From: DAHUYF01 sp035623985
GTDB lineage: Bacteria > Pseudomonadota > Alphaproteobacteria > ATCC43930 > CGMCC-115725
Direction: 5' to 3'
Length of the DNA stretch: 64,000 nt
Assembly: GCA_035623985.1 (NCBI GenBank)
Contig: DASPSJ010000060.1
Coordinates: 124,001-188,000, forward strand
Shown piece by piece: positions 26,208 to 36,623 of this stretch. The notes under the pieces were generated by a model. The model saw only the letters and a program-made list of their open reading frames with translations, did no database searches and was not told the DNA's origin. A program made the translations under genes and the position numbers. Each line of letters begins with the position of its first letter. Position 1 is the stretch's first letter.

Positions 26208-26860
26208 TCATCGCCATCGACGGCCCCGCCGCGGCGGGCAAGGGCACGCTGGCGCGGCGGCTGGCGCAGCATTTCGGGCTGGCGCATCTCGATACCGGCG
26301 GGCTTTACCGCGCCGCGGCGCTGCGCGCGCTCGACGCCGGCGGCGATCCCGCCGACGCGGCGGCGGCCGAGAAGGCGGCCAAGGCCGTCTCCGCCGGCGA
26401 TCTCGACGATCCCCGGCTGCGCGAGGAGAAGGTGGCACAGGCGGCCTCGGTGGTGGCGGCGATCCCGGCGGTGCGCCGGGCGCTGCTCGCCTTCCAGCGC
26501 GACTTCGCCCGCCATCCCCCCGGAGGCGAGGCGGGCGCGGTGCTGGACGGGCGCGACATCGGCACCGTCATCTGTCCCGAGGCCGATGCCAAGCTTTTCG
26601 TCACCGCCAGCCCCGAAGCGAGAGCGGCGCGCCGCGTCCAGGAGTTGCGGGAAGGCGGCGAGACCGCTATATACGAGGCTGTCCTGCAGGACATGAGAGA
26701 TCGTGACGCGCGCGACAGTCAGCGTCGGGCGGCGCCTTTGGTGCCGGCCGACGATGCGTTCGTTCTCGACACGACGGCGCTCGATGCCGATGCCGCCTTT
26801 GCCAAGGCGCTCGATTTCATCGGCCGAAGGCTCGCCGCCAGGCCGGCGGAACCGAGCTAG
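26204..26860 (+). CDS. cmk: Cytidylate kinase
   Basis: Phosphorylates CMP and dCMP. GTG start overlapping the aroA stop. The 218-residue protein has P-loop DGPAAAGKGTLARRL, the substrate-binding DTGGLYRAAAL, and LDGRDIGTVICP. The order aroA-cmk-rpsA is conserved. Confidence 0.94.
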   Translation: MIIAIDGPAAAGKGTLARRLAQHFGLAHLDTGGLYRAAALRALDAGGDPADAAAAEKAAKAVSAGDLDDPRLREEKVAQAASVVAAIPAVRRALLAFQRDFARHPPGGEAGAVLDGRDIGTVICPEADAKLFVTASPEARAARRVQELREGGETAIYEAVLQDMRDRDARDSQRRAAPLVPADDAFVLDTTALDADAAFAKALDFIGRRLAARPAEPS

Positions 26861-26988
26861 GCCGGCGCCTTCCCGTCCAGCAGGAGCCGGGGCATAAGCC
26901 GCCGCGCCCCTTCCCTGTCGGCGGCCTGACGCGCTCCGCTCGCTTCCCGGCGGCGCGGCGGCAGAGCCAGGGAAGCGTGGGAGAGGCA

Positions 26989-28719
<1,731 letters not shown>

Positions 28720-28720
28720 T

Positions 28721-28795
28721 CGTCAGTCGTCAGTTTTCAGTTGTCAGTAATCGATGGCATCTACCGAGGACTGATAACTGAGAACTGACAACTCG
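28721..28795. repeat. Low-GC imperfect inverted repeat after rpsA
   Basis: Arms 28724-28747 and 28771-28795 are built from repeated GTCAGTT/AACTGAC words and match at about 20 of 24 positions. The element is far lower in GC than both neighbours. Words of this kind recur as intergenic repeats in many bacteria. It may also end rpsA transcription. Confidence 0.6.
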
Positions 28796-28892
28796 ACCGA
28801 AAGCCGAGGGCTGACGGCTAATCTTGACGCTGGCTCAAGGGTTTGGCACGCTTTGGGGTTGATCCCGCGAAGCCGAGGACAAGAGCGTGGCC

Positions 28893-29177
28893 ATGACCAA
28901 ATCCGAGCTCATTCAGCGCCTGGCCGAACGCAACCCGCACCTCTACCAGCGCGACGTCGAGCGCATCGTCACGGCCATCTTCGACGAGATCGCCGCGGCG
29001 CTGTCGCGCGGCGACCGGGTCGAGCTGCGCGGCTTCGGCGCCTTCTCGGTCAAGCGCCGCGATGCCCGGCTCGGCCGCAACCCGCGCACCGGCGACAGCG
29101 TGCAAGTCGAGCAGAAGCACATCCCCTTCTTCAAGACCGGCAAGCAGCTGCGCGAGCGGCTCAACGAGGAGATGTGA
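28893..29177 (+). CDS. ihfB: Integration host factor subunit beta
   Basis: DNA-bending protein that works with IHF-alpha in recombination, replication and sigma-54 promoters. The 94-residue protein starts MTKSELIQRLAERN as the family does and contains the DNA-intercalating arm region GRNPRTGDSVQVEQ. A GTG at 28887 is better placed after GAGGA and would add two residues. The next gene overlaps its stop. Confidence 0.94.
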   Translation: MTKSELIQRLAERNPHLYQRDVERIVTAIFDEIAAALSRGDRVELRGFGAFSVKRRDARLGRNPRTGDSVQVEQKHIPFFKTGKQLRERLNEEM

Positions 29178-29491
29178 AGCTCGTCCACTGGCTGGTGACG
29201 CTGCCGATCGCGGTCGTCGCCATCCTCTTCGCCGTCGCCAATCTCGACAGGGTGCGGGTGGGGCTCTGGCCGCTGCCCGATGTCGACATGCCGCTCTATC
29301 TCCTGGTCCTGGGCGCGCTGGCGCTGGGCTTCCTCGGCGGCGAGCTGGCCGCCTGGATCAATGGCCGGCACTGGCGGCGCGAGGCGCGCAAGCGGCAGCG
29401 GCGCATCGAGGCGCTGGAGCGCGAGCTGGCGGCGAAGGCGCCGGCAAAGGGCGCGGCGGACCTGCCGATGACGGGCCGCGGGCGCGATTGA
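29174..29491 (+). CDS. lapA: LapA-domain small membrane protein
   Basis: Lipopolysaccharide assembly protein A-like, about 105 residues, GTG start overlapping the ihfB stop. Two transmembrane helices (LVTLPIAVVAILFAVANLD and LYLLVLGALALGFLGGELAA) precede a basic coiled-coil tail (residues about 65-95). In E. coli LapA acts with LapB in control of LPS synthesis; no lapB is visible here. Confidence 0.85.
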   Translation: MKLVHWLVTLPIAVVAILFAVANLDRVRVGLWPLPDVDMPLYLLVLGALALGFLGGELAAWINGRHWRREARKRQRRIEALERELAAKAPAKGAADLPMTGRGRD

Positions 29492-29523
29492 CTCGCGCAG
29501 GCGGTGCAGCTACCTCCGATATC

Positions 29524-30486
29524 ATGCGCATCCTGGGCTATTCGGAAGTGGTGGCCGCCCTCGATCCGCCGTCGCTGGTCGAGGCGTTGCGCCAGATGTT
29601 CCGCGCCGACGCGGCGGCGCCGGGGCGCCACCATCACGCCATTCCCGTCCCGGGAGGCACGGAGGCGAGCCTGCTGCTGATGCCGGCCTGGCAGGCGGGC
29701 CGCGACATCGGCGTCAAGCTGCTGACCATATTCCCCGACAATCCCGCGCGACAGGAATCTTCGATGGGCGGGTCTTATCTGCTGTTCGACGGCAAGACCG
29801 GCAAGACGCTGGCGCTGATCGACGCGGCGGCGCTCACGCTGCGCCGGACGGCGGCCGCTTCGGCGCTCGCCGCGAGCTACCTGGCGCGGCCGGATTGCGA
29901 GCGCCTCCTGATGGTCGGCACCGGCGCGCTCGCCGCGCATCTCATCGAAGCGCATGCCAGCGTGCGGCCGATCGGCAACGTGCTGGTCTGGGGCCGCGAC
30001 CCGCAAAAGGCGGAGAAGCTGGCGCATCGCCTGACCCGGCACCGCCTCCGGGTCGCCGCCACCTCCGACCTCGCCAACGCCGTGCGCGGCGCGCATATCG
30101 TCTGCTGCGCGACGCCGAGCGAGACGCCGCTGATCGCCGGCCATTGGCTGCCGCTCGGCGTCCATCTCGATCTCGTCGGCGGCTTCCGGCCGGAGATGCG
30201 CGAGGCGGACGACGATTGCGTCCGCCGCGCCCGCGTCTTCGTCGACACCCGCGCCGGCGCGACCGCCGAGGCCGGCGACATCGTCCAGCCGCTGGCATCC
30301 GGCGTGCTGCGCGAGGACGACATCGCCGGCGATCTCTTCGAGCTGACGCGCGGCAGCCGCGCCGGCCGGCGCTATCACGACCAGATCACGCTGTTCAAAT
30401 CGGTCGGCACCGCGATCGAGGACCTCGCCGCCGCCAGGCTTGCGCTCGAGCACGTGGTTTACTCGAGCGCGCATTCGACGCTTTGA
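29524..30486 (+). CDS. Ornithine cyclodeaminase/mu-crystallin family dehydrogenase
   Basis: NAD(P)-dependent family including ornithine cyclodeaminase, alanine dehydrogenase and ketimine reductases; the actual substrate is unknown. The 320-residue protein has the family start (ILGYSEVVAALDPPSLVEAL), MGGSYLLFDGKTGKTLALID, a Rossmann motif (LLMVGTGALAAHLIEAH) and the LDLVGGFRPEMREAD loop. It sits 32 bases after lapA and 12 bases before pyrF, so it is probably in that operon. Confidence 0.85.
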   Translation: MRILGYSEVVAALDPPSLVEALRQMFRADAAAPGRHHHAIPVPGGTEASLLLMPAWQAGRDIGVKLLTIFPDNPARQESSMGGSYLLFDGKTGKTLALIDAAALTLRRTAAASALAASYLARPDCERLLMVGTGALAAHLIEAHASVRPIGNVLVWGRDPQKAEKLAHRLTRHRLRVAATSDLANAVRGAHIVCCATPSETPLIAGHWLPLGVHLDLVGGFRPEMREADDDCVRRARVFVDTRAGATAEAGDIVQPLASGVLREDDIAGDLFELTRGSRAGRRYHDQITLFKSVGTAIEDLAAARLALEHVVYSSAHSTL

Positions 30487-30498
30487 CCCGGAAAGACG

Positions 30499-31194
30499 AT
30501 GCAAAAGAACCCGATCTTCTGCGCCATCGACACGCCCGACCTCGCCCAGGCGCGCGCCATCGCCCAGGCGGTGCGCAACGTCGTCAGCATCAAGCTCGGG
30601 CTCGAATTCTTCACCGCCCACGGCCCCGCCGGCGTGCGCGAGGTCGCCGGCAAGGCGCCGCTCTTCCTCGACCTCAAGCTGCACGACATCCCCAATACCG
30701 TGGCGGGCGCGGTGCGCGCGGCGGCGGCGCTCAAGCCGCTGCTGCTGACGGTGCATTGCAGCGGCGGCAAGGCGATGCTGCGCGCCGCGGCCGAGGCGGC
30801 CAAGCAGGCGGCGCCGGACCGGCAGCGCCTCAAGCTGCTGGGAGTGACGGTGCTCACCAGCCTCGATGACGGCGATCTCGAAGCGGTCGGCCAGCGCGGC
30901 CCGGCCGCCGAGCAAGTGCGGCGGCTCGCCTTGCTGGCGCGCGACTGCGGCCTCGACGGCGTCGTCTGCTCGCCGCTCGAAGCGGCGATGCTGCGCCAGG
31001 CCTGCGGCCCCAATTTCCTGCTGGTGGTGCCCGGCATCCGCCTCATGGGGCTTGCCGCGGGCGACCAGAAGCGCGTCATGGGGCCGCGCGAGACGCTCGC
31101 CGCCGGCGCCGATTTTCTCGTCATCGGCCGGCCGATCACCGGCGCGCCCGATCCGGCCGCGGCGGCGCGCGCCATGCTGGCGGCGGCGCGATGA
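30499..31194 (+). CDS. pyrF: Orotidine 5'-phosphate decarboxylase
   Basis: Last step of UMP synthesis. The 231-residue TIM barrel has the catalytic DLKLHDIPNTV tetrad region, CAIDTPDLAQA at the N-terminus, and PGIRLMG and VIGRPIT phosphate-binding loops at the C-terminus. trpF overlaps its stop by four bases. Confidence 0.96.
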   Translation: MQKNPIFCAIDTPDLAQARAIAQAVRNVVSIKLGLEFFTAHGPAGVREVAGKAPLFLDLKLHDIPNTVAGAVRAAAALKPLLLTVHCSGGKAMLRAAAEAAKQAAPDRQRLKLLGVTVLTSLDDGDLEAVGQRGPAAEQVRRLALLARDCGLDGVVCSPLEAAMLRQACGPNFLLVVPGIRLMGLAAGDQKRVMGPRETLAAGADFLVIGRPITGAPDPAAAARAMLAAAR

Positions 31195-31832
31195 GCATCG
31201 CCGCCAAGATCTGCGGCCTCACCACCGCCGAGGGCGTCGCGGCGGCGGCGCGCCACGGCGCGCGCTATGTCGGATTCGTCTTCTACCCGCCGAGCCGGCG
31301 CAACGTGACGCCGGAACTCGCCGGTGCGCTCGCGGCGGTGGTGCCCGCCGGCATCACCAAGGTCGGGCTCTTCGTCGACGCCGACGATGCGAGCCTCGCG
31401 CGCGCGGTGGCGGGCGCGCCGCTCGACCTCTTGCAGTTCCACGGGCAGGAGAGCCCGGAGCGCGTGCTCTGGGCGAAGCGGCGCTTCGGCAAGCCGGTGA
31501 TGAAGGCGATCGCGGTGGCCTCGGCCGCCGATCTCGACCGGGCGCCGCGCTATTACGGCGCCGCCGATCTGCTGCTGTTCGACGCCAAGCCGCCCAAGGA
31601 CGCGGTGGTGCCCGGCGGCAACGGGCTCGCCTTCGACTGGGAGCTGCTGGGCGGGAGGCGCTGGCCGGTGCCGTGGATGCTGTCGGGCGGGCTCACCGCC
31701 GGCAATCTCGGCGAGGCCGTGCGCCTGACGCGCGCCACCGCCGTCGACGTCTCCTCCGGCGTCGAGCGCGAGCCGGGGGTCAAGGACCCCGAGAAGATCG
31801 CGGCGTTCCTGGCGCGGGCGCGGGAATTGTAG
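31191..31832 (+). CDS. trpF: Phosphoribosylanthranilate isomerase
   Basis: Third step of tryptophan synthesis from chorismate. A 213-residue barrel with the catalytic Cys in KICGLTTAEG, FVFYPPSRRNV, LQFHGQESPE, and the C-terminal ATAVDVSSGVEREPG phosphate loop. ATG overlapping pyrF. In alphaproteobacteria trpB usually follows directly; here it lies 15.8 kb downstream. Confidence 0.95.
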   Translation: MSIAAKICGLTTAEGVAAAARHGARYVGFVFYPPSRRNVTPELAGALAAVVPAGITKVGLFVDADDASLARAVAGAPLDLLQFHGQESPERVLWAKRRFGKPVMKAIAVASAADLDRAPRYYGAADLLLFDAKPPKDAVVPGGNGLAFDWELLGGRRWPVPWMLSGGLTAGNLGEAVRLTRATAVDVSSGVEREPGVKDPEKIAAFLARAREL

Positions 31833-31898
31833 GCGGCGCGCGCAGCGCGTCGTCGCTGACGCCGCAGCGTGCGCGCGAGCCCCACGGTGCGGGCTTTC

Positions 31899-31934
31899 GC
31901 GATTGCATCCTTCGACGAGCTCAGGAGCAATCGC
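31899..31934. repeat. Intergenic palindrome, family A copy 1
   Basis: GCGATTGC-ATCCT ... AGGA-GCAATCGC forms a stem of eight plus four base pairs around a loop. A second copy at 59472-59507 has the same layout with a paired A-T to G-C change in the stem. Confidence 0.65.
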
Positions 31935-31972
31935 TGGCGCCCGCAGCGGACAAACCCGCTGCGCTGGTTTGC

Positions 31973-32491
31973 CTAGTAATCGGCGCGGTCGTCGACGCCG
32001 TGGCCGCGCTTGGGCACCAGCACCGTGCGCTCATAGGTCATGAAGACGGTGCCGTCCGCCTTGCGCCCGGTGGTGCGCACGGTGACGATGCCTTGCGTCG
32101 GCCGCTTCTCCGACTCGCGCTTGGCGATGACTTCGGATTCGGCATAGATCGTGTCGCCGGCGAAGACCGGGGCGACGAGGCGGATGTCGTTCCAGCCGAG
32201 ATTGCCGATGGCCTTCTGGCTCACGTCGCTGACGCTCATGCCGGCGACGATCGACAAGGTGAGGCAGCTATTGACCACCGGCCGGCCGAATTCCGACTTC
32301 GCGGCATAAGCCGCGTCGAAATGCAGCGGATGCTGGTTCATGGTCAGCAGCGTGAACCAGGTGTTGTCGGCCTCGCTGATGGTGCGCCCGGGCCGGTGCT
32401 CGTAGACGTCGCCGAGCACGAAATCCTCGTAATACCGGCCATAGCTCTCGCGATATCTCGAAGGGCCAACCGGCTTTGCGATGGCGACCAT
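31973..32491 (-). CDS. MaoC-family (hotdog) acyl-CoA hydratase
   Basis: Predicted 172-residue enoyl-CoA hydratase or dehydratase of the MaoC type. Motifs: EDFVLGDVYEHRPGRTISEA, FTLLTMNQHPLHFD with the catalytic Asp/His region, FGRPVVNS, and GDTIYAESEV. Similarity to mesaconyl-CoA hydratase-like members is plausible. Divergent from the PrpD-family gene 100 bases away, and at the head of a cluster of acyl-CoA enzymes. Confidence 0.85.
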   Translation of the reverse strand: MVAIAKPVGPSRYRESYGRYYEDFVLGDVYEHRPGRTISEADNTWFTLLTMNQHPLHFDAAYAAKSEFGRPVVNSCLTLSIVAGMSVSDVSQKAIGNLGWNDIRLVAPVFAGDTIYAESEVIAKRESEKRPTQGIVTVRTTGRKADGTVFMTYERTVLVPKRGHGVDDRADY

Positions 32492-32591
32492 GGCGCGTTC
32501 CCATGCTGGTGGACAGGGCGCAAGAGCGCATCCCCCGTGACTTGCCGGGACAACTAGGCTACCAGACCCGTCGGGACAAGGGGAGGGAGCC

Positions 32592-34055
32592 ATGGACGCA
32601 TCGTCGCCGTCACCCGACGCGACCCGGGCCGAGGCGGGGCTTTCGCCGACCATCGCCGAGCGGCTGGCGCGCTTCATCGCCGGGCTGAGGCTTTCCGACA
32701 TCCCCGCTTCCGTCGTCGAGCGGGCGAAATATCTGATGCTCGACGCCGTCGGCATCGCCTTCGCATCGGGACGCTTCGATTTCGCCGAGCGCACGGTCGC
32801 GGCGATGCGCGGGCTCGGCGGCGCGGGCGAGGCGGCGGTGATCGGCTTTGCCGAGCGGCTGCCGCTGCGCGACGCGGCGCTGGTGAACGGCGTGCTGGTG
32901 CACGGGCTCGATTTTGACGACACCCATCTGAGCGGCGTGGTCCATACCGGCGCCAGCCTGTTGCCGGCGGTGCTGGCAATGGCGGCGCGCGAGCGCGCCT
33001 CGGGCGCGGCGGCGCTCGCCGCTTATATCGGCGGCGTCGAGGCGGCGGCGCGCCTGGGCGCGGTCGCCAAAGGCGGCTTCCACCAAGTGGGGTTCCACCC
33101 GACGGGCCTCGTCGGCGCGTTCGCCTGCGCGCTCGCCGCCGGCAGCCTCATCGGGCTCGACGCGCAGGCGCTCGCGACGGCGCAAGGCATCGCGCTCTCG
33201 ACCGCGTCGGGCTCGCTCGAATTCCTCGAGGACGGCGCCTGGAACAAGCGGCTGCATCCCGGCTGGGCGGCGGTGGCGGGGATCACCGCCGCGGCGCTGG
33301 CGCAAGGGGGCTTCGTCGGCGCGCGCAAGCCCTATGAGGGCCGCTTCGGGCTCTATGCGAGCCACCTGCAACAGCGTTTCGCGCCCGCCGATCTCGCTCT
33401 CGCCACCGCCGGGCTCGGCGCCGCGTGGGAGCTGCTGAAGGTCGCGGTGAAGCCCTTCCCGGCCTGCCATTTCACCCATGCCTGCATCGACGCGGCGATC
33501 GCGCTCGGCCGCGAGGCCGGACCCGACATCGATGCCATCGGCGAGATCCGCGCGCTGGTCCCGGCCGAAGTGGTGCAGACGGTGTGCGAGCCCGTCGCCG
33601 GCAAGCGCCGGCCGGCCAACGCCTATGACGCGCAGTTCTCGATCCCCTACGTCGTCGCCAGCGCGTTGCGCCACGGCCGCTTCACGCTCGCCGAGCTGAC
33701 CGCGGCGGCGATCGCCGACCCGGCGACGCTGGCGCTGGCCGAGCGCGTCCATTACGAGGTCGATCCGCGCTCGGGCTTCCCCGATTTCTATTCGGGCGAG
33801 CTGGTGGTCGGCTTGCGCGACGGGCGCGTCCTGCGCCGGCGCGAGCACGAGAACCGCGGCGCCGCGACGCGGCCGCTTTCGTCCGCCGACATCCTCGCCA
33901 AATTCGAGGACAACATGCGCAGCGCCGGCGCCGCCGGGCGCGCGGCGGAGATCGCGGGGATCATGCTCGCGCTCGAGGACGCGCCCGACATGCGCCGCGT
34001 CGCCGATGCGCTCGCCGGATCTCCGTCTTCCCCACCGCGGGAGAGGGCTGGGTGA
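32592..34055 (+). CDS. MmgE/PrpD family protein
   Basis: The family includes 2-methylcitrate dehydratase, cis-aconitate decarboxylase and uncharacterised members; the substrate is unknown. About 487 residues. Family features are LMLDAVGIAFASGRFD, HGLDFDDTHLSGVVHTGASL, KPFPACHFTHACIDA and DAQFSIPYVVASAL. GGGAGGGAG ribosome site before the ATG. The last codons and the stop lie inside a GC-rich inverted repeat, so the C-terminal SPSSPPRERAG is repeat-encoded. Confidence 0.88.
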   Translation: MDASSPSPDATRAEAGLSPTIAERLARFIAGLRLSDIPASVVERAKYLMLDAVGIAFASGRFDFAERTVAAMRGLGGAGEAAVIGFAERLPLRDAALVNGVLVHGLDFDDTHLSGVVHTGASLLPAVLAMAARERASGAAALAAYIGGVEAAARLGAVAKGGFHQVGFHPTGLVGAFACALAAGSLIGLDAQALATAQGIALSTASGSLEFLEDGAWNKRLHPGWAAVAGITAAALAQGGFVGARKPYEGRFGLYASHLQQRFAPADLALATAGLGAAWELLKVAVKPFPACHFTHACIDAAIALGREAGPDIDAIGEIRALVPAEVVQTVCEPVAGKRRPANAYDAQFSIPYVVASALRHGRFTLAELTAAAIADPATLALAERVHYEVDPRSGFPDFYSGELVVGLRDGRVLRRREHENRGAATRPLSSADILAKFEDNMRSAGAAGRAAEIAGIMLALEDAPDMRRVADALAGSPSSPPRERAG

Positions 34056-34122
34056 GGGGACGCGCGGCGATCGGCGGAGCAGCCCTCCTCACCCCGGCCC
34101 TCTCCTCCCGCCGGGAGGAGAG
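34040..34122. repeat. GC-rich REP-like inverted repeats at the end of the PrpD-family gene
   Basis: Arms 34040-34057 and 34087-34105 (GGAGAGGGCTGGGTGAGG type) pair with one mismatch or bulge. A second tight hairpin (CTCTCCTCCC/GGGAGGAGAG) overlaps the right arm up to about 34122. The words are typical of dispersed REP-like elements. Confidence 0.65.
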
Positions 34123-34157
34123 GGGGAAGGAAGCGAAGGGGAAAACAGGAGACGGTC

Positions 34158-35318
34158 ATGCGGAATGAACGGGCGGCGAAAGACGACGAGGCGCTCATCC
34201 TCGACAGCGTCCGGCGCTTTCTCGAGCGCGAGGTGAAGCCTTTTGTCCACAAGCTGGAGCACGACGACACCTATCCCGCCGAGATCGTCGAGCGGATGAA
34301 GGCGCTCGGGCTTTTCGGCGCCACCATCGCCGCCGAGCATGGCGGCCTCGGCCTCTCCACCACCACCTACGCCAGGATCGTCGAGCTGGTCTCGACGGTG
34401 TGGATGTCGCTGAGCGGCATCTTCAACTCGCACCTGATCATGGCCGCGGCCGTGCAGCGCTTCGGCACCGACGAGCAGAAAGCCCGCTTCCTGCCGCGCT
34501 TCGCCGCGGGCGAGATCCGCGGCGGCCTCGCGCTCACCGAGCCCGATTGCGGCACCGACTTGCAGGCGATCCGCACCACGGCGCGGCGGCAAGGCGACCA
34601 CTACGCGATCAACGGCACCAAGACCTGGATCTCGAACGGCATCCACGGCCAGTGCTTCGCGCTGCTGGTCAAGACCGATCCCGCCGCGAGCCCGCGCCAT
34701 CGCGGCATGAGCCTCTTCCTCGCCGAGAAGGGGCCGGGCTTCACCGTGAGCCGCAAGCTCGAGAAGCTCGGCTACAAGGGCATCGATTCCGCCGAGCTGG
34801 CGTTCAGCGACTACCGCATCCCGGCCGACCGGCTGATCGGCGGCGTCGAGGGACGCGGCCTGCAGCACGCGCTGGGCGGGCTCGAGCTCGGCCGGATCAA
34901 CGTCGCGGCGCGCGGCGTCGGCGTGGCGCAGGCGGCGCTCGACGAGGCGGTGGCCTACAGCCAGGTGCGCAAGACCTTCGGCAAGCCGATCTGCGAGCAC
35001 CAGGCGATCCAGCTCAAGCTCGGCGACATGGCGACGCAGGTGCGCGCGGCGCGCCTGCTCACCGAGGACGCCGCGCGCATCTACGACAAGGGCGAGCGCT
35101 GCGACATGGAAGCCGGCATGGCGAAGCTCTTCGCCACCGAGGCGGCGGTTCAGTGCAGCCTCGAATCCATGCGCATCCACGGCGGCTACGGCTATTCCAA
35201 GGAGTTCACGGTGGAGCGGCTCTATCGCGACGCGCCGCTGCTGGTGATCGGCGAAGGCACCAACGAAATGCAGCGCCTCATCATCGCTCGCCAGCTCATC
35301 CAGCGGAATCCGGTCTGA
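34158..35318 (+). CDS. Acyl-CoA dehydrogenase 1
   Basis: FAD-dependent alpha,beta-dehydrogenation of an acyl-CoA. The 386-residue protein carries LTEPDCGTDLQAIRTTAR (flavin and substrate contacts), KTWISNG, RKTFGKPICEHQAIQ, RIHGGYGYSKEF and the catalytic Glu region GEGTNEMQR. Start ATG behind AGGAG. The next gene, a CoA-transferase, overlaps by one base, so the acid is probably activated by CoA transfer and then oxidised. Confidence 0.92.
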   Translation: MRNERAAKDDEALILDSVRRFLEREVKPFVHKLEHDDTYPAEIVERMKALGLFGATIAAEHGGLGLSTTTYARIVELVSTVWMSLSGIFNSHLIMAAAVQRFGTDEQKARFLPRFAAGEIRGGLALTEPDCGTDLQAIRTTARRQGDHYAINGTKTWISNGIHGQCFALLVKTDPAASPRHRGMSLFLAEKGPGFTVSRKLEKLGYKGIDSAELAFSDYRIPADRLIGGVEGRGLQHALGGLELGRINVAARGVGVAQAALDEAVAYSQVRKTFGKPICEHQAIQLKLGDMATQVRAARLLTEDAARIYDKGERCDMEAGMAKLFATEAAVQCSLESMRIHGGYGYSKEFTVERLYRDAPLLVIGEGTNEMQRLIIARQLIQRNPV

Positions 35319-36499
35319 TGCCGCCGCTCCAGGGCGTGCGCGTCATCGCCGTCGAGCAATACGGCGCCGGTCCCTATGGCACGATGCAGCTCGCCGATCT
35401 CGGCGCCGAGGTGATCAAGATCGAGAATCCGAAAGAGGGCGGCGACGTGGCGCGCCGCGTCGGCCCCTATCTGCTCGGCGAGAACGACAGCCATTTCTTC
35501 CAGAGCTTCAACCGCAACAAGCGCAGCCTGACGCTCGACTTGAAGCAGCCGGCGGCGCGCGAGGTGATGGCGGCGCTGGCGCGCAACGCCGACGGCGTGC
35601 TCGATAATCTCCGCGGCGACTTGCCCGAGCGGCTCGGCCTTACCTATGAGGCGCTCAAAGCCGCCAATCCGCGCATCGTCTGCGCGCATCTCTCGGCCTA
35701 TGGCCGCAGCGGCTCGCGCGCCTCCTGGCCGGGCTACGACTATCTCATGCAGGCGGAGGCGGGCTATCTCTCGCTCACCGGCGAGCCCGACGGGCCGCCG
35801 GCGCGCATGGGGCTTTCGGTGGTCGACTACATGACCGGGCTTTTCGCCGGGCTCGGGCTGCTCGCCGGCATCATCGCCGCGCGCGCCAGCGGCGAAGGCC
35901 GCGACATCGATGTCAGCCTCTATGACTGCGCGCTGCAAAATCTGAGCTATCTCGCCACCTGGTATCTCAATGAGGGCCATGAGCAGAGGCGCGAGGCGCG
36001 CTCGGCCCATCCCTCGCTGACCCCGAGCCAGCTCTACCGCACCAAGGACGGCTATATCTTCCTGATGTGCAACAAGGAGAAATTCTGGCCGGCGCTGTGC
36101 CAGGCGATCGAGCGGCCGGGGCTGGCGCGCAACCCGGACTTCCGCAGCTTTTCCAACCGGCTCGCCAACCGCGCGCGGCTCACCGCGCTGCTCGACGCGA
36201 CCTTGAGCCAAAGGACCACGGCGGAATGGCTCGAGCGCTTTGCCGGCACGGTGCCGGCGGCGCCGGTGAACGGGCTCGCCGCCGCGCTCGACGGCGATTT
36301 CGCGCGCGAACGGCGAAGGGTCGTGGCGATGCCGCATCCCGCGCGTCCGGATTTCCGGGTGGTGGCGACGCCCTTTGGCGGCGCGGCGGTGCCGCCGCAG
36401 CCGGCGCCGGCGCTGGGCGCCGACACGGAGGCGATCCTCGGCGCCTGCGGCTTCAGCGCCGAGCGCATCGCGACGCTGCGGCGCGAGGGCGTGATCTGA
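35318..36499 (+). CDS. CaiB/BaiF (class III) CoA-transferase
   Basis: Moves CoA between carboxylic acids. The 393-residue protein shows QLADLGAEVIKIENPKEGGD, FNRNKRSLTLDLKQP, and SVVDYMTG, where the Asp corresponds to the catalytic Asp of formyl-CoA transferase, followed by GRDIDVSLYDCAL. ATG overlaps the upstream stop (TGATG). Donor and acceptor acids are unknown. Confidence 0.92.
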   Translation: MPPLQGVRVIAVEQYGAGPYGTMQLADLGAEVIKIENPKEGGDVARRVGPYLLGENDSHFFQSFNRNKRSLTLDLKQPAAREVMAALARNADGVLDNLRGDLPERLGLTYEALKAANPRIVCAHLSAYGRSGSRASWPGYDYLMQAEAGYLSLTGEPDGPPARMGLSVVDYMTGLFAGLGLLAGIIAARASGEGRDIDVSLYDCALQNLSYLATWYLNEGHEQRREARSAHPSLTPSQLYRTKDGYIFLMCNKEKFWPALCQAIERPGLARNPDFRSFSNRLANRARLTALLDATLSQRTTAEWLERFAGTVPAAPVNGLAAALDGDFARERRRVVAMPHPARPDFRVVATPFGGAAVPPQPAPALGADTEAILGACGFSAERIATLRREGVI

Positions 36500-36623
36500 A
36501 GGGACGCAGGACGAAGCCGCCCGACCCTTGATCAGGGAACTACTCCAGAGCTATGCTCCACAGCGTGGACATGCCCTATCGCCAACGGCTCATTCCCAAG
36601 GGGCTTGCAATCGCGGAGGCGAC

